NCBI GenBank assembly: GCA_951799425.1
Contig: OX637409.1
Coordinates: 7,696,960-7,760,959 of the forward strand
Length of the DNA: 64,000 nucleotides
Source: Ilex aquifolium
Taxonomy: Eukaryota > Streptophyta > Magnoliopsida > Aquifoliales > Aquifoliaceae
Direction: 5' to 3'
Shown here piece after piece: positions 21,972 through 33,558 of this stretch. A program made the translations under genes and the position numbers. Below the pieces are notes generated by a model, which was given only the letters and a program-made list of their open reading frames with translations, ran no database searches and was not told where the DNA came from. Within the stretch, counting starts at the first letter, position 1; every line of letters begins with the position of its first letter.

Positions 21972-22725
21972 ATTCAACACATTCAGATTAAGAGTGAAGT
22001 AAGGTTGAGAGAAAAGGTTGAAAATCAAGGAAAGACGAAAAAAGTACATAATGTTGAAGGGTTGGTTACAAAATCTACTAAACCAATCAACAAGTCTCAT
22101 AACGGGAAGAAAAACTTTTCCAACTCAAAGAGGAAACTTCAATAGAAAGGAGTTTCCTAATAAGAAGAAAAAATGTCCTTGTTTCGTATATGGCAAATTG
22201 GGACATTTTGCTAAGGAATGTCGTCATCGAAAAGACTACAAAAAGAATGAAGCCAACTTGGTGAAAAACAGCGAAGACATAGTAGTCATGCTTACCGAAA
22301 TTCTTATGGTAAGTAATGATGAAGGTTGGTGGGTTGATTCGGGTGCAACCTGTCATGTGACTCCTCAAAAGAGTGTCTTCAAGACTTATGAGGCTATTAA
22401 TGGCGAGAAGGCCGTGTTCATGGGAAACTCCTCTACAAGTGCTATCATGGGAAAAGGAACCGTGCAACTTCCTCTCACTTCAGGGAAAGTGATTACTCTC
22501 AAGGATGTTCATCACATTCCGGGATTGAGAAAGAGTCTTATCTCCGTTAAGAAGCTTGAAGATCATGGTTTTAGAGTTGTATTTAATTTCCAAAAAGTGA
22601 TCATTTCAAAGAAAGGATCATTTGTTGGGAAAGGCTATACCAAAGACAATATGTATTTGCTTAGTATGAATAAAGAAGTTTCTATTTCTACTTATATCAT
22701 TGATTCACATGATAATGATGTTTGA
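21960..22725 (+). pseudogene. Copia C nucleocapsid and protease
   Basis: Contains a damaged CCHC knuckle (CFVYGKLGHFAKEC near 22180, second Cys replaced by Tyr) and an intact-looking aspartic protease motif WWVDSGATCHVTP near 22327. HHIPGLRKSLISVKKLEDHG follows. The frame ends at a TGA near 22723 where a Trp codon is expected before HYRLGHI. Confidence 0.88.
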
Positions 22726-23286
22726 CATTATAGATTAGGACACATTGATAGTACTACTATGAATAACATGATTTCACATAATTTTGTGCCGACTAATAGT
22801 TGTATTCTAACTACTCAAAATTGTAAATGTTCTTCTCAAGCAAAGATTGTTAAGCATTCATTTAAATCTGTTTCTAGATCTACTAAGTTGTTAGAATTAA
22901 TTCATACCTACATATGTGATAATAAAGATTTTTTGACTAGAGGAGGGAAAATATATTTTATAACTTTCATTGATGACTATTCTAAGTATACTGATGTGTA
23001 TTTGATTAAAACAAAAGATGAGGCTTTTGAAAAGTTTAAAATATTCAAAGAAGAAGTTGAAAACAGTCTTGGGAAAAGAATTCAAAGGATTAGACCCTAT
23101 AAGGGTGGTGAATATTGCCTAAATGAGTACATTAAATTCTGTGAAATGAATGGAATAGTTAGAGAAGAGTCAGTCCCTAATTCTCCCCCTCAAAATGGTG
23201 TGGCCGAACGAAAAAATAGGACTTTATTAGAAATGGTTAGTGTTATACTATTACAATCTAATTTGTCTGCTAGTTTTTGGGGGTGA
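22726..23286 (+). pseudogene. Copia C integrase with lost catalytic residues
   Basis: The GAG-pre-integrase segment starts HYRLGHID. In the core, ITFIDDYSKYTDVYLI and NGVAERKNRTLLEM (with the glutamate) are clear. The two catalytic aspartates appear replaced: IHTYICD where IHTDICG-type is usual, and IRPYKGGEY where SDRGGEY-type is usual. The frame ends at TGA 23284. Confidence 0.87.
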
Positions 23287-23729
23287 AGCCTTATATACTG
23301 CTTGACATATAACCAATAGAATCTTGCACAAGGATCAAGATAAAACTCCTTATGAGTTATGCAAAAATAGAAGGCCTAACATTAATTATTTTAAGGTTTG
23401 GGGTTGTATAGCCTATGTGTTAGATGCAACACAAAAGAGACCTAAGTTAGGAAGTAAAGCCACAAAGTCTATATTTGTTGGTTATGCTATGCATAGTAAA
23501 GCATCTAGATTTTAAAATTTGAGTACTAATAGTGTTTTTGAATCTACTCATGCCATTTATTTTGAACACTTGACTATTAAAGATGCAAATAGACTTGAAT
23601 TAGAGAAAGACTTAATGATTGAGTTTGATAAATTTGATATCTCTCAAAATAATGAAGAGAATTCTCATGATATAGTTAGTGGAGATAATACTAAAATAGA
23701 AGTAATAGTTCAACCAAGTGTGACCCGGT
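23287..23729 (+). pseudogene. Copia C integrase C-terminal and linker, broken
   Basis: YELCKNRRPNINYFKVWGC near 23350 and KSIFVGYAMHSKASRF near 23466 are the conserved post-core segments. A stop at 23513 and a frame change follow, before an acidic linker leading to RT. Confidence 0.82.
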
Positions 23730-24505
23730 ATGTTCACATATTCTATAGAAGAAGATCCTAAATTTTTTAGTGAAGCCATGTCCCTACCCGATGCCAATTT
23801 ATGGAAAAAGGCTATGGATGATGAAATTAAATCCATTCATGATAATAACACTTGGACATTGACTAATCTTCCTCCTAATACTAAAACTATAGGATGTAAA
23901 TGTGTTTTAAGAAAGAAACTTAAAACTGATGGAAGTATAAAAAGTATAAAGCAAGATTAGTTGCTAAAGGGTTTAGTCAAAAAGAAGGTATAGATTATTT
24001 TGAGACCTTTTTACCGGTGACTAAAATAACATCTATAAGAATAATGTTTGCAATTGCTTCTGTCTATAATTTAGAAGTACATCAAATGAATGTTAAAACT
24101 GCTTTTCTTAATGATACTTTAGATGAAGAGATTTATATAAATCAACTTGAAGGTTATGTAGTTAAAGGAAAAGAAGAGAAGGTATGTAAATTAAATAAAT
24201 CCTTATATGGTCTTAAACAAGCACTAAGACAATGGTATGAAAAGTTTAAGAAAGTGATTAAGAATTTTGGATTTAAAATCTCAAAAGTAGAAAGTTGTAT
24301 GTTCTATAAGACTACAAATGATTGCAAAGTTTTGGTGACCTTATATGTTGATGATTTATTGATATTTGGTTCTAACTTATATTGTGTTAATGAAACTAAA
24401 AGTTTTTTAGCACAAACGTTTGACATTAAAGATATGAGACCTGTGGATACCATTTTAGGGATTAAGGTAATAAAGAACAATGGAGGTTTTATCTTAACCC
24501 AATAA
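23730..24505 (+). pseudogene. Copia C reverse transcriptase
   Basis: Starts with EAMSLPDANLWKKAMDDEI. A frameshift lies near 23945. HQMNVKTAFLNDTLDEEIY (Asn where the first catalytic Asp is usual), KSLYGLKQALRQWYEKF and the catalytic YVDDLLIFGS box near 24347 are visible. Ends at TAA 24503. Confidence 0.9.
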
Positions 24506-25129
24506 CACTATATAGAGAAAGTGTTAAAGAAATTCAATCACTTTGATTGTAAGACTAGTCAAACACCTTTAAATACTAATTGTAAACTTGTACCCAATGA
24601 AGGGGTATCAATAAATCAAGAAGAGTATGCTAAAATCATTAGAAGTTTGAAGTATGCTATGAATAATACAAGACCTAATAATATTGCTTGTGCTATATGA
24701 ATATTGAGTAGATTTACTAGTAATCCTAGTTCTGAACATTTGAAAGAACTGAGCAGAGTTTTGAGATATTTGAAATATACTATGAATTATGAATTACATT
24801 ATCATTGCACAAGTTCTGTTCTTGAATGTTATAGTGATGCTAATTGGGCATCCGATAGAACAAACTCTAAATCAACTAGTGGTTGGTTATTTACTTTAGG
24901 TGGTGCTATTGTTGCATGGTCTTCTAAAAAACAATCATGCATTGCATTACCATCCATGGAATCTGAATACATTGCTATGTCATTAACTAGTAAAGAAACT
25001 ATATGGATGAAGAAGTTTATGAAATACATTCAGTTTATTGATATTACTAAAGGACCTGTTACTTTGTATTGTATAATCAAGCAGAAAAAGGTAAAGTCAC
25101 ACTTGAGTACTTGCCTACTGATCAAATGA
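24506..25129 (+). pseudogene. Copia C connection and RNase H
   Basis: HYIEKVLKKFNHFD-type connection sequence, then SRFTSNPSSEHLKELSRVL, ECYSDANWASDR with the first RNase H aspartate, and SKKQSCIALPSMESEYIA with the catalytic glutamate. A TGA near 24698 separates the parts. Confidence 0.88.
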
Positions 25130-25818
25130 AAGCGGATCCATTAACAAACTCACTAAGAGGTGAGAAGATCAGTAAAACCATGAGAGGTATGAGACTATTA
25201 CCGATTCAATAGAAATAGTCTTGACTGTAGCCCATTTTAACAAGTTGATGCCGACATGTTGGAAATTTCTTGATTAGAGTTCAAAGAAAATTTAGTCAGG
25301 TATTATCAAAGAAATGTTAACGTGAGGTTACATTTCCGGTGCATTGTTTATTTTAGGAATAGTGGGGGTAAGTCTATTCCAACTAAAGTCTCATATTTGG
25401 TTAATGCACTGTTTTTTCCACAACAAGAAGGTTGGACTTTGTCCTTAACAAAACTCATAGATTGTTTGGGGGTGATAGAGCGATTGTGGAACACCCTTGA
25501 TGAGTCTGTCTTTGTGAGTATGGAGGTAAGGGCCACTTCCTGTGGGTTTTCGGTAAAACCCTAGTGTACTTGCTAAGCGGGATCAACGTATGGCCTAATA
25601 ACGCTTTGCCTTAAGAGGATTATTAACTCTGTGTATAGTGCAAATATGTTTCTTAGACTTTGAATGTTACAAGATCAAGACATAGTTCTCTTGTTCTTTT
25701 AAAAATTATAGGTTCATGTTCAACTCTAGGTTTAAGGGATCATCCACCTAAGGCATGCATTATACTGTACCCGAATTTTTCAGTTATTATTATCATATTT
25801 AGTAAATAAGTGGGGGAT
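25130..25818 (+). other. Copia C 3' noncoding region with polypurine tract
   Basis: About 690 bases without a convincing ORF between RNase H and the 3' LTR. AAGTGGGGGAT at 25808-25818 is the polypurine tract. Confidence 0.8.
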
Positions 25819-26927
25819 TGTTCTATATATAGGTAATATATATATATATATATATAGTTATTTACTAATAGTGATATATTGATTAGTAAAACATCATTTG
25901 CATGAATTGACATAAACATTGAATACATGTATATATAAGAGTATATATATAGTATACATAAAATACAATAGTACTTTCTAAATTGAGATTGGTGGGAAAG
26001 TAAAATTTTTCACTTCCCTCCAAAACATTTGGAGTATATGAGTTGGAGGGCAAAGACATGAATCCCACATTGGTTCTTGGAGGTTCTTCATGGATTCATC
26101 TTCATCTATAAATAGAGGAAGAACTTCATTCTCCACTCAAGGTCTCAAGGAATCCTCTTAAAGAGGAGACTTACATAATGAGAATTTCAAGTTATAATTT
26201 TGTATATATATATATATATATATATAGAAGAAGAAGAAGAAGAAGAAATAATAAAAGGAGGGAGGCGACGTTCGAACGCTAAAACAATGCTTTGAACGTG
26301 CTTTGCTCCCAGTACTTTTTCAGAATCTCAGTTTCTGACATAAATTGAGATACTGGGACTTCGGTTCGTTCGAACGCAACCCACGTTTGAACGTGATTTG
26401 CTCCCAGTACTTTGGCAGAAATCTCAGAATTGAGATACTGAGAGTTGAGTATGTTCGAACGTGGAAATCTCGTTCAAATGTGACAAGTATTCTATTTGAA
26501 TTAGTCTCTAACGGCTATATTATTGCAGCTCTTTCAAGGGGTGTCTTCTGCCATGGATTTGAAGGGATACACTCCTTCATTAGGAGATGCATAAAATATT
26601 ATAAATAGGGTTCAAGTGCAAGAACAAAATATCAACAATTTAATCCTTCTACTTTTTTTTTTGTAATAAAAGCTTCTATATTTTCTTATTTTCTATTCGG
26701 GTTGAGTTTTGATTCCAAGATTACTAAGGAGTGCAGTCTTTGATAATCTTAAAGTTAGGCATTATATCTTGGGGGTAGAATTTTCAAGAGTCCATTTGCA
26801 TTATAAGTGGGGAAATTACTATCTCGAAGATAGCGATTGCTGCGCCGTGCCTAGCGATCTATCTTTTTCGGTTATTCATTGCTTTTCTACTACTTGAAAT
26901 TGGTTTACCACACTGTAGTCTACAACA
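25819..26927 (+). repeat. Copia C 3' LTR, intact
   Basis: 1109 bp from TGTTCTATATATAGG to GTCTACAACA. It supplies the uninterrupted version against which the Helitron insertion in the 5' LTR is recognised: a TA run directly followed by GAAGAAG at about 26205-26240. Confidence 0.93.
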
Positions 26928-26932
26928 ATGTT

Positions 26933-28018
26933 ATCATATTTTTCATAATGCAATTATATTTTATAGTTTTGTTCTAAATAACTATGATCATTGTATATAA
27001 TGGGAGTTATTATATTATTCTTTCCTTATATGTGGATGACATTTTACTTACCGAAAATGATATAAATAGAATCTTTGAAGTAAAAGATTGGTTAAACACC
27101 AAGTTTGAAATGAAAGATATGGGTGAAGCACATTATGTACTTGAAATTAAAATTTCTAGAGATAGAAAATAAAGAAAATTGAGTTTATCTCAAAAATTTT
27201 ATTTGAAAAATATTTTAAAGAAATTCAAAATTGATTCTTGTAAACCTATTGAATCCCTCATTTACAAATGAACAAAATTGTCTAAAAATATGGCTCATAA
27301 TATAGAAGAAGAAATACAAGAAATGAAATCAAAATCTTACACGAAAGTTGTTGGTAGTCTCATATATGTTATATTATGCACTAGACCGAATCTTAACTAT
27401 GTTGTTGGTTTGATTAGTCGATATCAAAGTAACCCGAGTATAACTCATTGGTTAGCTGTGAAACATGTACTTTGATACATACAAGGTACATTAGATTTTT
27501 CATTAACATATCAAGTTGATGACATAAATGTTAATGGTTATTGTGATGCTGATTTTACTGATGATATTGATGATATAAAATCCACCACATATTATATATT
27601 TATTTTAGGTGGTAGTGCTATTTCATGGTCTAGTAAAAAATAATGTTGCATAGCTAAAAATACTATGGAGCTGAATATGTTGCTTGTAGTATGACTGTCT
27701 CTGAGACCATATGGTTAAAATGATTTCTAACTGATATAAAACTTACTTGTGTAAATAATATGCCTATTTGTATTTTTTGTGATAATGAGGTTGTGATAAA
27801 AACTATTAAAAATGGAGAAATCAGGCTCGAATGTAAGCATATTGAGTTACAAAATCACTTATATAAGTGATATAATACAAAAAGAGCAAGTTACTATTGA
27901 TTATCTTTGTACAAAATATATGGTTGCAAACCTATTGACAAAACCTATTAGAATCGAAGAATTTAAATGACATATCGTTACTATGGGTTTAAGTTATGAA
28001 TGAACATCTCGAGCTTGT
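26933..28018 (+). pseudogene. Copia A RT end and RNase H
   Basis: Continues Copia A after Copia C. SLYVDDILLTENDINRI near 27010 holds the catalytic YVDD box, followed by NTKFEMKDMGEAHYVL, KVVGSLIYVILCTRPNLNY and an RNase H with NGYCDADFTDDIDD near 27535. TAA/TGA stops at about 27168, 27268 and 27473 and many later ones show strong decay. Ends before a short polypurine stretch AAGTAGGAGA (28023-28032). Confidence 0.9.
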
Positions 28019-28032
28019 AGTCAAGTAGGAGA

Positions 28033-28622
28033 TGTTGGAATATGTTGCTAAAATCCCTCGATATTAATTAAGCCACGATTGGTGGTAAAATTCAGAATAT
28101 ATAAAACCCCAATCCGTTGATTAAATATTGCATTATTCATGACATATATCATAGATACATTTTTTGTGAAATTATTATGTATTTAATATTATTTTATAAT
28201 GGTGCATGCATACATGTGTATTACATTGATATAATTGGATGTTTGAGTTGTATCTTTTCTAGTCAGTATGGGTGACTTGGCTAGAGGGACCCATCAAGTA
28301 GTGAAAGATTAGACAATCCTACTTGGAGTATTTTTAGCCTTCTTTGGCGGTAGAGATTGAGGAAATATTAGTAAAGTTAAGAAAATATTGGTGGAGTTGA
28401 GGATATTATGGTGAGTGGTAACGACTAGCTGATATATTCTCCACTATGAATAAGGTTCTTTGGATACTGAGAGAACACAAAAGAAAACACCCAATTTGAA
28501 AGAAAACACATTGAGTAAAAATCTCAACTCTACTGCTTTCATATCAAAGAGAGTTTTTAACTGTCAAATACTAGTTTTTCATTCATCAAATTTATAAAGT
28601 TATGTTTTACAAATTTCCTACA
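28033..28622 (+). repeat. Copia A 3' LTR
   Basis: 590 bp, TGTTGGAATATGTTGC to TTTCCTACA, followed by TSD ATTTC (28623-28627). It carries a small insertion (about GTGGTAACGACTAGCTGATA near 28415) not seen in the 5' LTR. Confidence 0.93.
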
Positions 28623-29120
28623 ATTTCTTCGTCTATCATTTCCTGTATAATAAACCTTAAATCATGTATTTTCTATCTCTTTTGCCTTCTCACCTACCTA
28701 TTTAGTTTTTTGTAAGCATACTATACTAATTTTTCTCCTGCTCATAGTGTCTACTAATTCCATTCTTTTACCGGTGAGTGTACCTATATTCCATGTTGCT
28801 AATCTAGCCTTCTATGGCGAGGAGACCCTTGCTCATTTATCACCGCACCTGGGCGTCGATGTGGCGCCTCCAACTTATTTGTCAAAATGCCCCGAGGCAG
28901 GCGCAACGCCCCTAATTAATTTTTCGAAATGCCCCGAGGCAGGCGCAACACATCACTTATGGGGAACGACCTAACATTAGAGCATATATCATTGTTTGAA
29001 CTCATCATATTGGATCCGACAAAGTTTTACGCTGATTGTTGGTTACCTAACGTAACCTTCCTCCTTTATCCTTGCTTGGGACAGGTTGTGTTGCATACAA
29101 CACTGGCGGAGTTTTTAAAC
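28623..29120 (-). pseudogene. LINE endonuclease N-terminus and 5' region (segment 3)
   Basis: Minus-strand translation from about 28795 gives ATWNIGTLTGKRMELVDTM and then KISIVCLQKTK, the N-terminus of the LINE endonuclease with its catalytic Asn and (mutated) Glu region. The remaining bases to about 29120 are the LINE 5' leader, containing two copies of AAATGCCCCGAGGCAGGCGC in tandem. The right boundary is approximate. Confidence 0.82.
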
Positions 29121-29589
29121 ACTCCTACCGAAAATCCTAAACCTAAACCTCTTTCATACCCATCAAACGAAGTAGATCAGCAAGCTTTTCGAAAAATCTA
29201 TATTTATGTAATCTATTTTTTATATCAGATCCAAGAGCTTGGTCTCTGAGCTCTTTTCAACAACTTGGTGTCTAATTAGAGGCCAAATTCATAACCATCC
29301 ACAAAATCTTGATTAGCATTTTCAATTGTGCTGACATCTCCACTGGTTATAAGTATCTAATTTGAAAGATTAGGTGGTAATCAGCCCTCTATGAGTTCCT
29401 ATATTCACATAGAAGCCTAGGACAAAACAACAAAGCGCTAAAATAGAAAAACACAGGCTTGTTGGGGGCCCTGAAGAGAATAAACAGATTTAATGGGGGT
29501 CAATCTGTAATTATCCATCCAAATTCTATATTCCTGCTCCAGCGGCCATAGAAGAGCAGAGGCAAATCGGATCCTTTGGCAGTAGCAAA
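29121..29589. other. Intergenic region upstream of the bL17 gene
   Basis: No ORF of note. It should hold the bL17 promoter; AATTCTATATTCC near 29521 is the only weak TATA-like candidate, and none is convincing. A short leader precedes the ATG at 29590. Confidence 0.45.
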
Positions 29590-31821
29590 ATGGCGTGTGC
29601 TTGCACTTGGAGCATGTTATCTCTGAGATCGGCTCTCCCTTCCGTCCACACCCCTCCGACCCTTTCAATCCACTTGTCAGCCGGCTTAGCCTTTCCATCT
29701 TCTTCTTCGTCTCGCCTCAGACCCTCTCGGCCCAAACCCCATCCTAAGCCTCTTCACTCTTTCGTTGGTCTCGCCCCTCTTCACTCCCTTCTCTCCATCA
29801 CTTCTCAAGGTACGTTCTCGTAACTTATTTTCTTTCTTGTCTCTTCGTTATATGATGTGTTAATATACGTATACATAGACAGACACATTCATAACTTCTT
29901 GCAGTATTATCATGTTCTTTAATATTGGTGATGTGTATCGCGTCTTTTTTCCTTTTCTAAGTGCAATTTCAGAATTTTTTTTTGTGAAAATGGCACTTCA
30001 GTGACTGTAATTGTTTCAAGGGTCTGTGAGGCAGCGACCTACTGGGTGCTTGTAATTCTGGGTTTTCGTTGCTTTTTGCAATCCTAGCGACTAAGTGGGA
30101 ATTCAACAACATTGAATTATGACTAATACAGGGGTTATGCGCAAAAGCATTGGAGTTAATTTATGGATTCAAGAATAATCAAGATTATACTGCATGGAGG
30201 GCACATAGGACTTGGTCTCCTTACGATTTGTTTGTTATGATAGCTCCAATAGTTGTTGGTTTTGTGCTTTTCATTGTTAACTGGGCAAATACTGATCCTG
30301 AATCTTTTGCCACTTATGTTTTTTTTTTTTTTGGGTTAGGGACGACAAGGTTCAAACCTGGGTCCAATAGCGGGGGTGGTGGCCATTCAGCCAACTGCTA
30401 ACCTCTTGTGCCACTTATGTTAATCTTGGTGATATATATGCATCTATATATGTATGTGTAATTCATACCCAAATTTGTTAAATCACCCTCCATTGAGTTG
30501 AATTGGTTTAAGGGTATGGTGAGGTAAGGACTAAAGATGTAGTGGGCACCTGGTAAGTCCCTGTGTTCTTTATTGCTTCTTGCATTTATTGTGAATACTG
30601 GTAAATTGGGCATTTAAAGAAATTAAGATTATAGAAAACAACAGGGGTTGATTGGAATAGAAGTGGGGATATTTCAGTCATGATCTAAAAATGGATGCGA
30701 GTCGGAGAGAGCAGTTCATGTTATAATTAACAGAAGTGGTGTTTTCTTTTATATATTGGGATTGTTTTAGGGTTCTCCTAGTTTTGAAGAATAGCTCTAT
30801 AATCAGGGTAGTTTGGATTGTTTGAACTTATTCAAATCATACAAAAAAATCCAATCCCTCTGGAGTGGAACTCTTTTGCACAGAAAGACTTGTACCTCAG
30901 TCCAATGGACGAGCTCTTGTCGTGGCTTTAGAAGCTAACCGCTTAGCCTCTTTGTTGAATGATCTTGTTCTAGCTAAAAGTTGATTGAAGTTTGATTTGT
31001 TCAGGGATTGTGTTATGTGAGGTAGTGACCTAGAGGATGCTTCCAAACATGTTTTTCTGTCGCGTCATGCATTTGCAGGAGCTGACTTGGGATTTTAGAA
31101 AATTGTTTATACTGAACAGGCATTCCTCGGTAGGTTTTGGGATCATTTGGATGATAATGTGGCTGTGGATGTGATTTTTAGCGTCTTATAATCAAAAGAA
31201 GAATGGTTTAGACTTCCAGAAATCCAGAGGAAACAAAATTTACAAACGGTACAAGTATATTCCAAAGGGATTACTTCACAACAAATCAATGGCAAGGGTT
31301 ACAGTTTTCCTTTCCCATTTTTGCATATTGCACCCTGATTAATGACTTTTCTCCGTCCTTGAGGCTCGCTGAACTGTTCAACATCTAATCCAAAATTCCA
31401 AATTGTTGCAGATCTCACCAGTTACGAGCATGGTTTCACCATCATTGACAATGGAGGCCGATTCTTTGCCATGAGACATGGCAAGCGGGTACCAAAACTC
31501 AATCGGCCCCCTGATCAGCGTCGGGCCCTTTTGCGTGGCCTCACAACTCAGCTATTAAAGCATGGACGCATCAAGACTACGAGAGCAAGGGCTAGTGCCA
31601 TGAGGAAGTATGTGGATAAGATGATCACATTGGCTAAAGATGGAACTCTTCATAAAAGGAGGCAAGCCCTCGGTTTCGTTTATGAAAAGCAGATTGTTCA
31701 TGCATTGTTTGCAGAGGTCCCAGAGAGATATGGGGAGAGGAATGGAGGATATACGAGAATTATCAGAACCCTACCAAGGCGAGGGGACAATGCACCTATG
31801 GCATACATTGAGCTTGTTTAG
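29590..31821 (+). CDS. RPL17: Plastid ribosomal protein bL17 (50S L17), nuclear gene
   Basis: Two exons: 29590-29809 and 31412-31821, 209 residues. Exon 1 starts [19 protein letters not shown], Ser/Pro/Arg-rich with few acids, typical of a chloroplast transit peptide. The split codon (G+AT, Asp) joins across a GT-AG intron. Exon 2 gives the bL17 core: [58 protein letters not shown] and the C-terminal [20 protein letters not shown]. This protein belongs to the large subunit of the 70S-type organelle ribosome, near the exit tunnel. The short C-terminus ending IELV fits plastid homologues as I know them. The frame is intact. The intron carries an exon-like ORF and a SINE. Confidence 0.93.
30133..30432 (+). 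other. Exon-like membrane-protein segment inside the bL17 intron
   Basis: After an acceptor-like ACAG at 30132, an open frame reads [20 protein letters not shown], then [20 protein letters not shown] and [19 protein letters not shown], with a strong hydrophobic span. Codon content looks protein-like. Its phase does not fit bL17 exon 1. A SINE flanked by duplications of TGCCACTTATGTT lies inside it, near its end; without the SINE the frame would continue NLGDIYA to a donor-like GGTGAT. It may be a relic or an exon of another gene. I do not recognise the protein. Confidence 0.45.
30321..30408 (-). mobile_element. Short tRNA-derived SINE in the bL17 intron
   Basis: 88 bp flanked by a perfect 13-bp duplication TGCCACTTATGTT (30308-30320 and 30409-30421). 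Read on the minus strand it has a box A-like GGTTAGCAGTTGGC, a box B-like GGTTTGAACC and a terminal poly(A), the layout of a tRNA-derived SINE. Confidence 0.85.
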
Positions 31822-32869
31822 CTCTTGATTTTTTATTTTGCTTGTTGCTGTTGTACTTCATTAGGCCGAACTCTTTTGTGATGGAATTCTCTTGGTCCAA
31901 TTTTGGATGTAAAACATGCCAGTTATTTAAATCATTGTATGTAATGCTTGAAAATTGATTAATTTTAATGCATAGTTTTTCACTGTGTGCAAAATGTAGA
32001 GAGAGTGTACCCATGGCCATTCTCATGTTCAGGAAGTTCATTGGTATTTCAAAGTGATGGGAGTAAAAATTTCGAAAGTGTGGGTGCCAAATATAAATAT
32101 TAGTTATTGTAAGAGGATCAAATAACAAATTTAAAATACCCCTATATCCCAACTAGATTTGTCGATGGATTGGATTTTGATCGGAATTCGATTAGTCGGA
32201 TATGAATTAATAATTTTTATCGATAATTCGAACCCGAATTTGAAATCTTATATTTCACGAATTCGGATATATATATACATATATCCGATCTGATTATGAT
32301 TCGATTTAAATTATTTATATATTTTTATATAAATATTAAAAAAATTAAGTGGTTATTTAAAGAAATTTAGTTGAAATTTAGGTAAAATTTGTTAAAATTT
32401 AGTAAATTAAGTTATTCGGATCAGATTGGATTTTAGAATTGTTAATGGATTCAAATATGAACTACGAAAATAAAAACAACCGAATTATTAGATCGGATTC
32501 AAATCGACCTTCTGAAATCGAATTCAAATCCATCAGAATTTGATCAAAGCCTAGTGAGACCTAATCCCATCATACTCTGTCCCCGAATTTCCCATGTTTG
32601 GACTGTATGGTCAGTACTTGGCCCATGCCCACAAGCCTGAATGAAAACAAAATAATATTTTTATCTTTTTAATAACATAGAGGCAATATGCACAAATAAA
32701 AGCAATGCTACATGAATTTAATTTGGGACCTAATTAAATAAAGTTATTGAATTAATTGTAAGGTTCAATATAAAATGAAGTGCCTTTTTTTTTTCAACGG
32801 TTGTAGGTAATTAGGTCTAAATATTATATTTCTTAAAAAATGTTATTTATTACTTCTTTCTAGGCCGGA
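31822..32869. other. Intergenic, with AT-rich GAATTCGGAT-type repeat at about 32150-32560
   Basis: Downstream of bL17. At 32150-32560 GATCGGAATTCGAT and CGAATTCGGATAT-type phrases recur in both orientations, suggesting an old non-autonomous DNA element: ends near CTAGATTTGTCGATGG and the complement of GATCAAAGCCTAG look weakly inverted. No clear TSD. Nothing else recognised. Confidence 0.4.
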
Positions 32870-33110
32870 CCTATGTGATTGTCAGTTCAAGTGGTAACAT
32901 GGACGAGTTATAAATCCAGACGTTTTAAGTTTAAATCTTGACAATCTCTCGGAGTCAAGTTATGAGAGATTTAATCCTCGTGAATACTCTAGTTCCTGCG
33001 TGAATGACTTGTCTTTAACCAGATCGGTGAAGGGATTGTTGAGGTGTGCGTAAACTAATATAAACAATCTGACCAACTGTTGAACTAAAATAAAAAAATA
33101 AAAAAAAGTG
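32870..33110 (+). mobile_element. SINE copy 1
   Basis: Starts near GTCAGTTCAAGTGGTAACA, contains AAGTTTAAATCTTGACAA and ends in an A-rich tract before 33110. The same family is at 47503-47700 (+) and about 48980-49155 (-). The AGTGGTAACA box A-like and TTTAAATCTTG box B-like parts fit a tRNA-related SINE. Confidence 0.65.
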
Positions 33111-33558
33111 ATGGGCAGTTCTATGTAAGGCTGGTCATGGGGATTAAGCCCGACTAACAAATTTAGTAAATGGGTGACATTATTTGACCCATGGCTAACT
33201 CTTGGACTGGACTGAGTCCTTGGTCCATTTTTTACTCGAGGTGTCTCTGGCCCAGGTCACTCTTTATCAGTGTCTTTGTTTGGGTACCTACACTGTGCAC
33301 AACCCAGATCATCTCTGTTTCGAAACTTCAATCTGTCAATTTTGATTAATATCAATTACAACGTCAAATCTGATAATATTTTTTGCAAATTGATGATTAG
33401 GAAGTTATATAAGTATGGATATTCTGTGTTCAATTCTCATTGGTAACTCATAGATTTAATCGATCTACGTGTTTAGCGGATAAGTGTATATTTTGGCAAT
33501 TTATTCTGTAAAAATGATTTAACGTTGCAGAGATTCATCATGAATTCATAAATATGGG

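Larger units (their letters stand above)
10415..26927 (+). mobile_element. Copia element C, full span
   Basis: Inserted in the RT of Copia A with a 5-bp duplication ATGTT (10410-10414 and 26928-26932). LTRs are about 1.1 kb: the 5' LTR is split (10415-10821 plus about 20628-21318) by a Helitron, and the 3' LTR is intact at 25819-26927. Both start TGTT and end TCTACAACA. gag-pol runs 21344 to about 25130. A polypurine tract AAGTGGGGGAT precedes the 3' LTR. I could not match the bases after the 5' LTR (from 21319) to a known tRNA. Confidence 0.93.
3399..28622 (+). mobile_element. Copia element A, full span with nested insertions
   Basis: An LTR retrotransposon inserted in the LINE with a perfect 5-bp duplication ATTTC (3394-3398 and 28623-28627). 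LTRs of 572 bp (3399-3970) and 590 bp (28033-28622) start TGTTGGAATATGT and end CTACA. A primer-binding site follows the 5' LTR. Its gag-pol is split into three pieces (4576-6619, 9608-10409, 26933-28018) by a solo LTR and by Copia C. Order gag, protease, integrase, RT, RNase H is that of Ty1/Copia. The LTRs differ at many positions and the coding frame is full of stops, so it is an old, dead copy. Confidence 0.93.

Noticed and set aside
29521..29534. TATA box for bL17
   Set aside because: The match is weak and many plastid-protein genes lack a TATA box, so it was not listed as a promoter.
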